A DNA stretch of 64,000 nucleotides from NCBI RefSeq assembly GCF_014647635.1, contig NZ_BMPO01000002.1:434001-498000 (forward strand), in the 5' to 3' direction. How positions within the stretch are numbered: the stretch's first letter is position 1; each line of letters begins with the position of its first letter. This DNA comes from Pseudomonas matsuisoli. Its GTDB lineage: Bacteria > Pseudomonadota > Gammaproteobacteria > Pseudomonadales > Pseudomonadaceae. Under the pieces are notes generated by a model, which was given only the letters and a program-made list of their open reading frames with translations, was not told the origin of the DNA and did no database searches. Shown one piece after another: positions 55,452-64,000 of this stretch. Both the position numbers and the translations under genes were made by a program.

Positions 55452-57638
55452 TTAGAAGCTGTACTTGGCAGTCAGCATCAGGTTGCGGGGCGTGCCGTAG
55501 GTGTCGCCGCCATAGTCCACGGAGCTGGAGATGGACGAGTAGTACTCACGATCGAAGATGTTGTTGGCGTTGAGCTGCAGGTCCAGGTGTTCGTCGACTT
55601 CGTAACCCGCCATGAGATTGGTTACGGCGTAGGCGCCTTGCTTCAGGCGATAGCTGCTGCCATCGGCCAGCGCAATGTCGTTGTACATGCGACTCTGCCA
55701 GGAAACGTTGCCGCCGACGCGCAGTTTTTCCAGCGGACCTTGGAAGTGGTAGGTGGTGGTTAGCTTGAAAAGGTGCTCCGGCGTATCGGTGTCGAAGCGC
55801 TGGTTCTCGTTCTGTGGGTTGGCGTCATCTTTGATGGTGTGTACGGGCGCATAGGTGTAGCCGCCGCCAATCTGCCAGTTTTCGGTGAGTGCGCCTTGCA
55901 GTTCGAGATCGATACCCTGGCTGCGAACCTCGCCGGAGGCTTCGCTGCAGTTAGTCTGGTCCACACATCCTGATTTATCGATCAAGGAGGCGGCTCTGTT
56001 CTCCTGATCGACACGGAACAGGGCCAAGCTCGCGTTCAGCGCGCCGTCGAAGTACTCGCCTTTGATGCCCACCTCATAGTTCTTGCCCACGATCGGCTTG
56101 ATCCGCTTGCCTGAGGCATCTTTGGCGGTCTGCGGAGTGAAGATGTCACTGAAGCTGACATAGGCCGAGTGATGCTCGTCCAGGTCGTAGATCAAGCCGG
56201 CGTAGCGGGTCACATTGCGGGTGACTTTGTAGTCCCCCTCTGAGCTTTCCTTGTCATCGTAGTCGTACCAGTCCAGGCGTCCGCCCAGAATCAACTTCAA
56301 CGGGTCTGCCAGGTTCAGGCGAGTGGTCATGTAGACACCGTTTTGGGTCGTGACCGCTCGGCTATTGCCGGTATGGACGAAGTTCGGTTTTCCGCCGTCG
56401 AGCGGCCATTCGAGGTCGTACGGGCTGTAGTTGTGGTCTGTCATGTCGTAGATGCGCTCGCTGGCGCCGACTACGAGCTCATGGGTACGCCCGAACGCGT
56501 CGAATGGGCCACTGGCGAAGGCGTCCAGGCCGGCCTGATTTTCATCGTGAGCGGATCGGTAGACGGTCCGGCCCAGACTTTTATCTTCAGCCCAACGCGA
56601 TTGATAGGACCCCTGGAAAATGGCGTTCTGCTCGGAGTAATTGGCATTGAGCTGAAGCTTCCAGTCGTTCGCAAGACGCTGACGCAGTTCGGCGAATACC
56701 GTGTTGATCTCCTGGTCCTTGTTTTCCCAGTCGGTGCCTGGGTTGTACGAACGTGACAGGTCCAGGTGACGGCCATCGAGGCCGACCATCGAGGAGCCCC
56801 AGAAGTAGTTTGTCTTGTCTTTTTGGTGGGAGAAACCGAGCGTCAGGGTGGTGTCTTCGCTCAGATCCGCTTCCGTCACGGCATAGAACAGGCCATGGTC
56901 CTCTTCCCTATCATCGATGAAGCTATTGGCGTCCCGGTATGAGGTGACCACTCGGCCTCGGAGGGTGCCGCTGCTATTAAGCGGGCTGGAAACGTCGATC
57001 TCGCCGCGGTAGTCGTCCCAACTGCCAGCAGCGCCGGTCAGGGTAACTTTCTGCTCGGCCAGTGGTCGCTTGCGCACCATATTGATGGCTGCCGATGGAT
57101 TTCCTGAACCCGTTACGAGCCCCGTCGCGCCGCGTACAACCTCGACACGATCGAACATCGCCAGGTTCGGCTGCGCGCCGACAGTCCATCCCTGGTAACC
57201 GCTCGGGATGCCGTCATACATCAGGTTGTCGATGTCGAAGCCGCGTGCCGAATAGGTCTGCCGGCCGGGCCCATTGGAATAGTCGAGAAACAAGCCGGGC
57301 GTCGCATTGACCACATCATTGATGCTGGTCATTCCCTGGTCGTCCATGCGCTGACGGGTAATCACCGTAGTGGCCTGCGGCGTTTCACGCATGCTCAGCG
57401 GCAGCTTGGTCGCGGTCGACATTGTTCCCGTGGTGTAAGACTTGGAACCCTCGGTGACGCTGCCCAGCTGGGAATTGCTGATTTCAGTGGCTCCAAGTTC
57501 CATGGTGCCCGCGGGAGAGGGCTCCTGCGTCTCGCTGTTGTCGTCAGCGAGTGCTGGATTCAGAGTGGCCATACAGATGGCCATGGCCAACAGACTGCGC
57601 GGGGTGTTGAAGCAACGCGACGGTGTAAGACGCGACAT
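55452..57638 (-). CDS. TonB-dependent siderophore receptor, FhuE/FpvB-like
   Basis: A 728-residue receptor with a signal peptide ending near ALADD and a plug domain (LPLSMRETPQATTVITRQRM, RGFDIDNLMYDGIPSG, VEVVRGATGLVTGSGNPSAAINMVRKRP). The siderophore-type barrel ends TPRNLMLTAKYSF. It lacks the N-terminal signalling domain of FpvA/FecA-type transducers. Resemblance is to ferric-coprogen/hydroxamate receptors (FhuE) rather than FyuA, so it may take up a different chelator than the first receptor. It is transcribed towards the biosynthetic operon but has its own terminator and Fur-like site. Confidence 0.92.
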   Translation of the reverse strand: MSRLTPSRCFNTPRSLLAMAICMATLNPALADDNSETQEPSPAGTMELGATEISNSQLGSVTEGSKSYTTGTMSTATKLPLSMRETPQATTVITRQRMDDQGMTSINDVVNATPGLFLDYSNGPGRQTYSARGFDIDNLMYDGIPSGYQGWTVGAQPNLAMFDRVEVVRGATGLVTGSGNPSAAINMVRKRPLAEQKVTLTGAAGSWDDYRGEIDVSSPLNSSGTLRGRVVTSYRDANSFIDDREEDHGLFYAVTEADLSEDTTLTLGFSHQKDKTNYFWGSSMVGLDGRHLDLSRSYNPGTDWENKDQEINTVFAELRQRLANDWKLQLNANYSEQNAIFQGSYQSRWAEDKSLGRTVYRSAHDENQAGLDAFASGPFDAFGRTHELVVGASERIYDMTDHNYSPYDLEWPLDGGKPNFVHTGNSRAVTTQNGVYMTTRLNLADPLKLILGGRLDWYDYDDKESSEGDYKVTRNVTRYAGLIYDLDEHHSAYVSFSDIFTPQTAKDASGKRIKPIVGKNYEVGIKGEYFDGALNASLALFRVDQENRAASLIDKSGCVDQTNCSEASGEVRSQGIDLELQGALTENWQIGGGYTYAPVHTIKDDANPQNENQRFDTDTPEHLFKLTTTYHFQGPLEKLRVGGNVSWQSRMYNDIALADGSSYRLKQGAYAVTNLMAGYEVDEHLDLQLNANNIFDREYYSSISSSVDYGGDTYGTPRNLMLTAKYSF

Positions 57639-57679
57639 GAAAGGGTTCCTGACTTAGTAACAAATGGTAACGGGCGCGT

Positions 57680-57700
57680 ATGAGAATCGTTAGCATTTGA
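57680..57700. promoter_or_regulatory. Candidate Fur box before the second TonB receptor gene
   Basis: ATGAGAATCGTTAGCATTTG (from 57680) resembles half-sites of the Fur consensus (GAGAATCNTTANCATT). It lies about 45 bases before the receptor start at 57638 on the minus strand. Confidence 0.5.
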
Positions 57701-57851
57701 TTTGTCAAGAATATGTCATGCACCTGAACAGTGCCCACTCGGGCGGGCGTGTCTCGTGTATCAATAAGGAGGTACCAGAAGTAGCTACGCTATTGGCTGG
57801 GCGCGTACCCTTCCTTTCCACAAACGCCACACCGCATTTCGGAGCGAGCTC

Positions 57852-58082
57852 ATGAAAACATCCCCCGCCATTCCTTACGACTACGCCACTTGGCGGCACT
57901 GCATCACGGTCGAATGCGGCCTTGCATTAACGCCAGCGTTCATCGAAAAACGTCTCGCGATCCTCACTAACCCAAAGGAATACGAGACGGAGCGCTTTAC
58001 CGAGCTCTACGGCGCTGCTCATTTGCGTTCGGTACTGGATTGGTACCGACAAGCAGCTGCTGAGGCGTCTCCCAGCAATTGA
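57852..58082 (+). CDS. Hypothetical 76-residue protein
   Basis: Begins MKTSPAIPYDYATWRHCITV and continues ECGLALTPAFIEKRLAILTN; soluble, with two cysteines and a mostly helical prediction. I do not recognise the family. A start preceded by GGAGCGAGCTC and a good terminator (58161-58180) make it a real single-gene unit. It lies between the second receptor and the Zur box, so it could belong to either metal response. Confidence 0.6.
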   Translation: MKTSPAIPYDYATWRHCITVECGLALTPAFIEKRLAILTNPKEYETERFTELYGAAHLRSVLDWYRQAAAEASPSN

Positions 58083-58160
58083 TGTTCGATCACGGGCGCC
58101 TGAAACATCAGGATGCTTGTACGTTCGTTAAGTGACTGGAGTGAGACACATTACGGCTAG

Positions 58161-58184
58161 GAGCCCCTTAGAGGCTCTTTTCTT
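58161..58184 (+). terminator. Rho-independent terminator after the 76-residue gene
   Basis: GAGCC and GGCTC form a short stem around CCTTAGA, followed by TTTTCTTTT. Confidence 0.65.
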
Positions 58185-58192
58185 TTCTACTT

Positions 58193-58215
58193 TAAATGTT
58201 ATGTTATAACTCATG
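58193..58215. promoter_or_regulatory. Zur box of the folE2 operon
   Basis: TAAATGTTATG-T-TATAACTCATG matches the gammaproteobacterial Zur consensus (GAAATGTTATA-N-TATAACATTTC) at 16 of 22 positions, including the complete AATGTTAT and TATAAC cores. No other gene start lies between it and folE2, so the operon should be induced when zinc is scarce. Confidence 0.8.
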
Positions 58216-58435
58216 CATTTATTGCTGATAGAAGGTGCCGCCATATGAGGCTCGGACCTAGCGGTTGCTGCCTGTCACTGCATGCACTGCACATACAAGG
58301 CCGCTAACGGTTTTCCGTGCGCCGTCCCTTGGTCGTCAGCCGAACACCTCCAGGGCGATTTCAGCAGACGGCCCAGGCAGCGCGTTTTCTCAATATCAAT
58401 TGCGTCGCCATCAGGCAGCTCTAATTGGAATCCTC

Positions 58436-59359
58436 ATGACAGCCGTACTTCCCGACGTATCTATGACCGATCTCGCACCTGCATTGCGTCCTCTGGAGTG
58501 GGTCGGCATGCAGGGCATAGATTTGTCTTTGCTATTGGAAGAACCGGGCTATCGCCGTGAGGTGCACGCGCGGGCAGATGTTCAGGTCGATCTACCGGCA
58601 CCCCATATCAAGGGCATCCATATGTCCCGGCTTTATCGGCTGCTGGATACGCTCAGTGATGGCGTTGCCCTCTCGCCTGTCTTATTGCAACCACTGCTCC
58701 AGGAAATGATTGATAGCCATCACGACTGCAGTAGCCAGAATGCGCGCCTGCGCTTGCAGATGGATCTTCTGACCCGAAGGCCCGCGCTAATCACCGAAGG
58801 GCTATCCGGCTGGAAGGCGTACCCCGTAACACTGGACGCGTCCTTGGTTGGCGGCACATTCGAACTCCGGCTGACGGTCGGCGTGGGTTACTCCTCGACC
58901 TGCCCCTGCTCTGCCGCCCTCGCACGGCAAATCGTCGAGCAAGGCTTTCTACACGCGTTTCCGAGCGATCAAGCCATACAGCCGGCAACCGTGGCCGCTT
59001 GGTTGCGTCAGAACGCTACGCTGGCCACGCCCCATAGCCAGCGTAGCGAGGCCACGGTAGAGGTCGATGTGCCGAGTGATGCCCCAACCCTAGGACTGTT
59101 TGCCCTGATAGACCAAGTAGAGCAAACGCTTGGGACACCGGTGCAAACGGCTGTCAAACGCGCAGATGAACAGGCTTTCGCAGCGTTGAATGGGCAGAAC
59201 CTCATGTTCGTCGAAGATGCTTCTCGCCGGATACTGGGAGCCCTGAGCGGGGAATATCGGAACCCGCAGGTTCACGTTCGCCACCTTGAAAGCCTGCATC
59301 CGCACGATGCCTCGGCATGGGCACGTTCGACGACGGATCAGGTGCTTCATGAACGTTGA
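58436..59359 (+). CDS. folE2: GTP cyclohydrolase FolE2 (type IB)
   Basis: A 307-residue enzyme that makes dihydroneopterin triphosphate from GTP for folate synthesis. It replaces zinc-dependent FolE when zinc is limiting. Family features seen are [42 protein letters not shown] with the catalytic cysteine, and [22 protein letters not shown]. The frame is open upstream, but ATG 58436 gives the usual N-terminus. It follows a Zur box with a 220-base leader and overlaps the CobW-type gene by 11 bases. Confidence 0.95.
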   Translation: MTAVLPDVSMTDLAPALRPLEWVGMQGIDLSLLLEEPGYRREVHARADVQVDLPAPHIKGIHMSRLYRLLDTLSDGVALSPVLLQPLLQEMIDSHHDCSSQNARLRLQMDLLTRRPALITEGLSGWKAYPVTLDASLVGGTFELRLTVGVGYSSTCPCSAALARQIVEQGFLHAFPSDQAIQPATVAAWLRQNATLATPHSQRSEATVEVDVPSDAPTLGLFALIDQVEQTLGTPVQTAVKRADEQAFAALNGQNLMFVEDASRRILGALSGEYRNPQVHVRHLESLHPHDASAWARSTTDQVLHER

Positions 59360-60419
59360 TGCGACTACCCCGCTCATCCCGGTGACCCTACTCACTGGTT
59401 TTCTTGGCAGCGGCAAAACGACTGTTCTCAATCACCTCGTACAGCAGCCTGAGCTGTCCGATGCGTTAGTCATCATCAACGAGTTCGGCGAAATGGCGCT
59501 GGATCACCTGCTGATCGCCCACAGCACCGAGAACGTGGTTGAGCAAATGAGCAGCGGATGCTTGTGCTGCACCATTCGTGGCGATTTGGTGAAAACGCTT
59601 CGGGATATCACCTGGCGCTTTTCCCGCGAGGGCGAGCGGCAATTCGGTCGCGTCCTCATCGAAACTACGGGGCTCGCGGATCCGGCGCCGATCATTCACA
59701 CGTTGATGACCGATCACTACATCGCGTCACGTTACCGGCTTGACGGGATTGTCACTGTCGTCGACCTCGCCGTAGGTTCTGACACCCTGGATCGTCACAA
59801 CGAAGCGATCAAACAAGCGGCAATGGCTGACACCCTTCTCCTTTCCAAATCGGATCTCACTACGAGCGAAAACCGTATAGCCCTGATGCAGCGTTTGGAT
59901 GCCATCAATCCGAGCGCAACCCGCCATACGGTCTTAGCCGGTCAGGTGTCGAGCACGCATGTGCTGGATCTGGGGCTCTTTTCGACGCGAAGCAAAACGC
60001 CAGATGTCGAGCGATGGTTGCGAGAAGAAGATTACGCCACGGTACACGGTCATGGTCATCACCACCACGTTCACGACGTCAACCGCCACGATGACCACAT
60101 CCGCGCCTTCTGTTTTTCGCTGAGCGAGCCCATTCCTGAGGAAGTACTTTTCGAATGGCTCGAGACGCTCATGGACTTCGTCGGCAGCCGGATTCTGCGC
60201 ATCAAGGGTGTACTGAACGTCGCCGGACGAGCCCAGCCGTTGGTGCTGCATGGCGTACAGCACATCTTCTATCCGCCGGTGCCCTTGCCTGCCTGGCCCA
60301 GTGAAGATCGCCGCTCGCGTCTTGTTTTCATCACGCAGGATGTCGATCGAGATTTTATCGAGCGCACATTCGATGCCTTCCGCGAAATCATGCCCCAGGC
60401 GTGGGAGATTTCTGCATGA
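59349..60419 (+). CDS. CobW/ZigA-family GTPase, putative zinc chaperone
   Basis: A 356-residue G3E-family GTPase. It has [15 protein letters not shown] (Walker A), the metal-binding [13 protein letters not shown] (CxCC), [10 protein letters not shown], and LLLSKSDL in the guanine-recognition position. A histidine-rich loop ([11 protein letters not shown], about residues 230-240) precedes the CobW C-terminal domain ([20 protein letters not shown]). COG0523 proteins of this kind deliver zinc to client enzymes under starvation. It overlaps folE2 upstream and cysS downstream, so all are cotranscribed. Confidence 0.93.
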   Translation: MNVDATTPLIPVTLLTGFLGSGKTTVLNHLVQQPELSDALVIINEFGEMALDHLLIAHSTENVVEQMSSGCLCCTIRGDLVKTLRDITWRFSREGERQFGRVLIETTGLADPAPIIHTLMTDHYIASRYRLDGIVTVVDLAVGSDTLDRHNEAIKQAAMADTLLLSKSDLTTSENRIALMQRLDAINPSATRHTVLAGQVSSTHVLDLGLFSTRSKTPDVERWLREEDYATVHGHGHHHHVHDVNRHDDHIRAFCFSLSEPIPEEVLFEWLETLMDFVGSRILRIKGVLNVAGRAQPLVLHGVQHIFYPPVPLPAWPSEDRRSRLVFITQDVDRDFIERTFDAFREIMPQAWEISA

Positions 60420-61831
60420 CGGATACCATCCATCTCTACAACACGCTCGCCCGCGCCAAGGTGCCCCTACGGACCGAACGTCCAAACCGGGCAACGCTGT
60501 ATGTCTGTGGGCCAACGGTCTACAACTACGCACATATCGGCAACGCCCGCCCGGCGGTCGTGTTCGACATTCTTGCGCGATTGCTGCGGCATGACTATGC
60601 CGAGCTCGTCTATGCCCGCAACTTCACCGACGTCGATGACAAGATCAACGCCGCTGCTGCGGAGGCGGGCGTTCCCATCAGCGCGATCACTGAGCGCTAC
60701 ATCCGGGCTTACCACGATGACATGCACGCGCTAGGCGTTGACACGCCCGATCTGGAGCCACGGGTCACGGCCCACATGCCGGAGATCATCGAACTGATCC
60801 AGACGCTGATCGAGGGTGGACACGCCTACTCGGCAGAGCACCATGTGCTGTTTCATGTTCCATCCTACGCGGGGTATGGCCAACTGTCCGGGCGGCGGCC
60901 AGAAGACATGCTTGCAGGCGCGCGCGTCGAAGTAGCGCCTTACAAACGCGACCCGATGGACTTCGTCCTATGGAAACCGTCGAACGACGATCAACCTGGC
61001 TGGGAGAGTCCGTGGGGATATGGGCGCCCCGGCTGGCACGTTGAATGTTCCGCGATGATTGGTCGACACCTGGGCACCACTGTCGACATTCATGGCGGCG
61101 GACAGGACCTGATCTTTCCTCACCACGAGAACGAGATTGCACAAGGGACCTGCGCCCATGGCGAACTCTATTGCCACACCTGGGTGCACAACAGTTTCGT
61201 TACGGTAGACGGGCAGAAAATGTCCAAATCGCTCGGCAATGTACTGTTGGTGCGTGACCTGCTGGCAGAGGCGCCCGGTGAGGCCATCCGCTTTGCGCTG
61301 CTGGCCACGCATTATCGCAACCCACTGGATTGGAACGCCGAACGCGTCCTGCATGCGAAGCAGACACTCACCCGCTGGTACAGCCGTCTGGCACAGGTTG
61401 AACACGACGAGACTCCGTCATCGACCGTGCCGGTGGATACGCAAGTGCTGTCTGCGTTACGAGATGACTTGAATATCTCGCGAGTTATCAGCCGCTTGCA
61501 TGAAATGTCGGCAGCCATCGGCCATGTTCAAGACCCGGTCCAAGCCCAACAAGCGGCCCAAACGCTACGTGCCTCTGCAGCGCTGGTGGGCTTGTTGCAA
61601 CAGCCGGCGCATAGCGCGCTCGGTGCGTTGCGCTCCCGTCTTGTTCACGAGCCGGAGCGTGTCGAAGCCGACGACGTCGAAAAGCTCCTTCGCGAACGCA
61701 ACGAAGCCCGCCAGCAACGCGATTTTGCCCGCGCGGACGCCGTCCGCCGGCAGCTGGATTCCGCTGGGATCGCGATCTGCGACACGCCCGAAGGCACGCA
61801 TTGGCGATACGCCGAGGAGGTTTCCTCATGA
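60416..61831 (+). CDS. cysS: Cysteinyl-tRNA synthetase paralogue in a zinc-response operon
   Basis: A 471-residue class I synthetase charging tRNA-Cys. It shows [16 protein letters not shown] (HIGH-type motif), [18 protein letters not shown] and QKMSKSLGN. The zinc ligands of CysRS (Cys in VCGP, Cys in ECSA, His and Glu in HHENE) are all present, so this copy is not a zinc-free substitute. The ATG overlaps the GTPase stop. Zur-linked extra cysS genes are known in pseudomonads. It probably duplicates a housekeeping copy elsewhere. Confidence 0.93.
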   Translation: MTDTIHLYNTLARAKVPLRTERPNRATLYVCGPTVYNYAHIGNARPAVVFDILARLLRHDYAELVYARNFTDVDDKINAAAAEAGVPISAITERYIRAYHDDMHALGVDTPDLEPRVTAHMPEIIELIQTLIEGGHAYSAEHHVLFHVPSYAGYGQLSGRRPEDMLAGARVEVAPYKRDPMDFVLWKPSNDDQPGWESPWGYGRPGWHVECSAMIGRHLGTTVDIHGGGQDLIFPHHENEIAQGTCAHGELYCHTWVHNSFVTVDGQKMSKSLGNVLLVRDLLAEAPGEAIRFALLATHYRNPLDWNAERVLHAKQTLTRWYSRLAQVEHDETPSSTVPVDTQVLSALRDDLNISRVISRLHEMSAAIGHVQDPVQAQQAAQTLRASAALVGLLQQPAHSALGALRSRLVHEPERVEADDVEKLLRERNEARQQRDFARADAVRRQLDSAGIAICDTPEGTHWRYAEEVSS

Positions 61832-62082
61832 GGCGCTTCGTTACCCGGATTCTGGTGCTGCTCGTACGCGGCTACCAACTCGCTATCAGCCCCCTACTCG
61901 GCCCTCGCTGCCGATTTCATCCGACGTGTTCGCACTACGCGATAGATGCGGTGCAAGCCCACGGACCCCTTAAAGGCAGCTGGCTGACCCTGCGCCGGCT
62001 CAGCCGCTGCCATCCCTTCCATCCGGGAGGGCTTGATCCAGTACCTCCTGCCAAATCGCGAGGAGATCGCCCCTCATGCTAA
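61828..62082 (+). CDS. yidD: YidD-family membrane protein insertion factor
   Basis: An 84-residue protein with the family core [20 protein letters not shown] and [14 protein letters not shown]; the cysteine and histidine positions are conserved. YidD proteins help inner-membrane protein insertion and are usually next to yidC and rnpA. Here the gene sits in the zinc operon, overlapping cysS (ATGA), so it is probably a second copy. Its role under zinc starvation is unclear. Confidence 0.9.
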   Translation: MRRFVTRILVLLVRGYQLAISPLLGPRCRFHPTCSHYAIDAVQAHGPLKGSWLTLRRLSRCHPFHPGGLDPVPPAKSRGDRPSC

Positions 62083-62155
62083 CCAATCAAATGCGTAGGC
62101 GACATAACGCGCGAGCGCACCAACGCGTGCAGGATGCTCGTTGGGGAGGTGGCGC

Positions 62156-63274
62156 GTGATTGAGCTCGATGTCCTGATCGTAGGCGCGGGCCCCGCGGGT
62201 ATCGGTATGGCACTCGCGCTGGATAAGCAGCGAGAGATCAAGTACGGCATCGTCGAAGCGGGACGGATTGGCGAGTCGTTTCGACGCTGGCCGGCGCAGA
62301 CGCGGTTCATCACCCCATCGTTCTACAGTAATCCGTTTGGATTGGCTGATCTCAACGCCGTCAACGAAACCAGTTCGCCAGCATTGTTCGCGGGCGAGGA
62401 GCACCTGAGTGGCGAGGCATACGCGCTTTATCTGGCGGCGCTCTCCGAGCAGCATGACCTGCCGCTGACCGAGCAGTGCAAAGTGACTGCCGTGGTACGG
62501 ATCGATGACGGTAGTTTTGTCGTATCCACCGACCATGGTGATCTGCATACGCGCTTTCTGATCTGGGCGACCGGCGAGTTTCAGTTCCCCGATCTACAGC
62601 CTTTTACCGGAGCGGAACACTGCCACCACTATGCGCACGTCAAGCGCTGGGACGACTTCCCGATCGGGCAGCACACGGTCATCGGTGGCTACGAGAGCAG
62701 CCTCGACGCCGCCATCAACCTCGTCAACGCTGGGAGCCAGGTCCGTGTCCTTGCGCGAAGTCAAAGTTGGGGGCCGGACAGCGCAGCCGATCCGAGCCTT
62801 TCGCTATCACCTTATACCCGCGGCCGGCTCAACGACGCCCTCCGCTCGGGCAACTTGGAAATCGTTCTCGGCGCAGACGTGATGGCGGTCGATCGTCGCT
62901 CGAGCGACGACTTTCACATCATCGCCGGCGATGGTCGCGCCTGGAACGCTTTTTATCCGCCCATCCTGGGCACCGGGTTCTTCAAGGGCGGCGGGGCTCG
63001 GCAAATCGAAGAGTTCTGGGATTGGGATGACGAAGGTCGTATCGCACTCACAGAAGTGGATGAGTCAACCCGTACACCAGGGCTTTATTTGGTTGGACCG
63101 CAGGTACGCCACGACCCGGTCATCTACTGCTTCATCTACAAGTTCCGCCAGCGCTTTGCCCTGATCCGTGCGCACATTGCCGATCAGATGGGCATCGATC
63201 CAGACACACCGGCGAGTGACGGCGACTGGGGCCCCTTCGGCAACAGCGATTGCTGCGAGGACTGCCAATGCTAA
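62156..63274 (+). CDS. FAD/NAD(P)-dependent oxidoreductase with cysteine-rich tail
   Basis: A 372-residue flavoprotein of the pyridine nucleotide-disulfide/monooxygenase-like group: LIVGAGPAGIGMALAL for FAD, GESFRRWPAQTRFITPSFYS, ATGEFQFPD, and VIGGYESSLDAAINLVNAG for NAD(P). It ends in SDCCEDCQC, four cysteines in nine residues, which could bind metal or form a redox relay. The start is GTG 62156 behind GGGGAGGT. It lies in the zinc operon and overlaps the transporter gene. The substrate is unknown. Confidence 0.85.
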   Translation: MIELDVLIVGAGPAGIGMALALDKQREIKYGIVEAGRIGESFRRWPAQTRFITPSFYSNPFGLADLNAVNETSSPALFAGEEHLSGEAYALYLAALSEQHDLPLTEQCKVTAVVRIDDGSFVVSTDHGDLHTRFLIWATGEFQFPDLQPFTGAEHCHHYAHVKRWDDFPIGQHTVIGGYESSLDAAINLVNAGSQVRVLARSQSWGPDSAADPSLSLSPYTRGRLNDALRSGNLEIVLGADVMAVDRRSSDDFHIIAGDGRAWNAFYPPILGTGFFKGGGARQIEEFWDWDDEGRIALTEVDESTRTPGLYLVGPQVRHDPVIYCFIYKFRQRFALIRAHIADQMGIDPDTPASDGDWGPFGNSDCCEDCQC

Positions 63275-64000
63275 CGTCGACGCGCTCTACCAACATGCCC
63301 GGCCTTCCTGGAGTGGCACTGACATCACTATTGATCGTAGGCGCTATCGCTTTGGGTGCGTGCCTGGGTCACGCAGTACCTTCGGGTGGCCAATGGCTGG
63401 GCGATCAGCTGGATTACACGCTGCTCGCGCTCATCGGTTTGTTGTTCTTCGGTGTGCGCTTCGGCGCGTTGCTACAGGCGGTCGGTAATCTGCGTTTTCT
63501 ACTGGTTGCGCTGGTTACCAACTTCACGGTGATACCGCTAATCGGCTATGGCGTGGCGTCACTTTTCCTGAGCGACCGCCCGTTGCTGATGGTTGGCCTG
63601 GTGATTTATTTCATGTCGCCCTGCACCGATTGGTTTCTGGGGTTCACCCGGCTGGCCGGTGGCAACGTTGCGCTGGGCGCGACCTTGATGCCGTTGAACA
63701 TGATCCTGCAGCTGCTGTTGTATCCGCTCTACCTGGCGCTGTTCACCCAGCAAACGGTGCAAGTCGAAGCGGGAGTCATGGGCGATACGCTGTTGCACTG
63801 GTTCCTCTTGCCCTTTGTGATCGCCGTAGCCCTGCATCAAGTAGTGCGTAAAGCCTTGAACAAGGCACGCTTTGAACAGGTGTTGGCCCTTGCGGATGTG
63901 ATCGTACCCTGGGTCATCGCGCTTCTCGTACTGCAGATATTTGCCGGCAACATCGCAGTGATCATGGAGCACCGCGTTGAATTCGCGTGGGTACTGCTAG
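63268..64000 (+). CDS. ACR3/bile acid:Na+ symporter-family transporter (partial, cut by window end)
   Basis: The first 244 residues of an inner-membrane protein with at least seven hydrophobic segments. The stretch SPCTDWFLGFTRLAGGNVAL resembles the ACR3 arsenite-exporter signature (PCTxM...LAGG), so the BASS/ACR3 superfamily is a reasonable assignment. Arsenite as substrate is not implied, and no ars genes are near. The frame is open at the window end, so the C-terminus lies outside. The ATG overlaps the flavoprotein stop by 7 bases. Confidence 0.82.
   Translation, partial: MLTSTRSTNMPGLPGVALTSLLIVGAIALGACLGHAVPSGGQWLGDQLDYTLLALIGLLFFGVRFGALLQAVGNLRFLLVALVTNFTVIPLIGYGVASLFLSDRPLLMVGLVIYFMSPCTDWFLGFTRLAGGNVALGATLMPLNMILQLLLYPLYLALFTQQTVQVEAGVMGDTLLHWFLLPFVIAVALHQVVRKALNKARFEQVLALADVIVPWVIALLVLQIFAGNIAVIMEHRVEFAWVLL

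Noticed and set aside
58161-58215. Terminator plus Zur site considered as a riboswitch in the folE2 leader
   Set aside because: The hairpin precedes the Zur box and ends the upstream small gene; no conserved riboswitch core is visible.
63268-64000. Arsenite efflux function for the last gene
   Set aside because: Only superfamily-level resemblance to ACR3; no arsR, arsC or arsH nearby, and the gene sits in a zinc operon.

Overview
The window looks like a chromosomal segment from a Pseudomonadaceae member (Pseudomonas or Stutzerimonas). The evidence is a LexA-controlled dnaE2, a Zur-type folE2/cobW/cysS operon, a BPSL0761-family small protein, a GGGCGGGT...ACCCGCCC hairpin, and generally high GC. 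This is a judgement from gene content; there is no rRNA or other marker gene, and species cannot be fixed.

Region 1 (1-14.7 kb) is a catabolic island of moderate GC. It holds a pyruvate kinase, two GntR/FCD regulators with an unusual second winged-helix segment, a LysR regulator, an Ldh2-type dehydrogenase, an AbrB-type and a CitMHS-type transporter, OtnC and OtnK (four-carbon acid-sugar decarboxylase and kinase), an isopropylmalate/tartrate-dehydrogenase-like enzyme, an RraA-family protein, an Asp/Glu-racemase-family protein and an SDR reductase. Together they suggest uptake and oxidation of a C4 hydroxy or sugar acid, with DHAP feeding to pyruvate. The usual 2-hydroxy dehydrogenase and isomerase of the tetronate pathway are not visible.

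Region 2 (14.7-29.4 kb) is accessory DNA. It has a TPR protein, a compact overlapping three-gene cassette of unrecognised proteins (the first with a PD-(D/E)XK-like pattern) plus a helical DUF5677-like gene, and an orphan SOS-controlled dnaE2. The dnaE2 is divergent from an HMCES/SRAP gene interrupted by an in-frame amber codon. A sirtuin, an XRE regulator with an operator over its own start codon, two small proteins and several gene remnants follow. The three-gene cassette is a candidate undescribed, possibly anti-phage, system.

Region 3 (29.4-57.6 kb) is a high-GC metallophore cluster related to pyochelin/yersiniabactin loci. It has a TonB receptor, an AmpG/YbtX-like MFS protein, two YbtP/YbtQ-like ABC half transporters, a PchR/YbtA-like AraC regulator, a fused salicyl-AMP ligase and salicylate synthase, and a 3251-residue NRPS. 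The NRPS reads ArCP-(Cy-A-PCP)x3, and all three A domains carry the cysteine code DLYNLSLIWK. A type II thioesterase with an N-terminal TubC-like docking domain, two saccharopine-reductase-like proteins (one fused to an ATC-hydrolase-like domain), a methyltransferase and a second TonB receptor complete it. There is no PKS, no terminal TE, no embedded methyltransferase and no YbtU-type reductase. The inferred product is a salicyl-tris(cysteine-derived thiazoline/thiazolidine) chelator that I cannot equate with a known compound. Fur-like boxes precede its promoters.

Region 4 (57.8-64 kb) is a zinc-starvation operon preceded by a good Zur box: folE2, a CobW-type GTPase, cysS, yidD, an FAD oxidoreductase with a cysteine-rich tail and an ACR3-like transporter cut by the window end. 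Its position next to the metallophore cluster raises the possibility that the compound serves zinc as well as iron.
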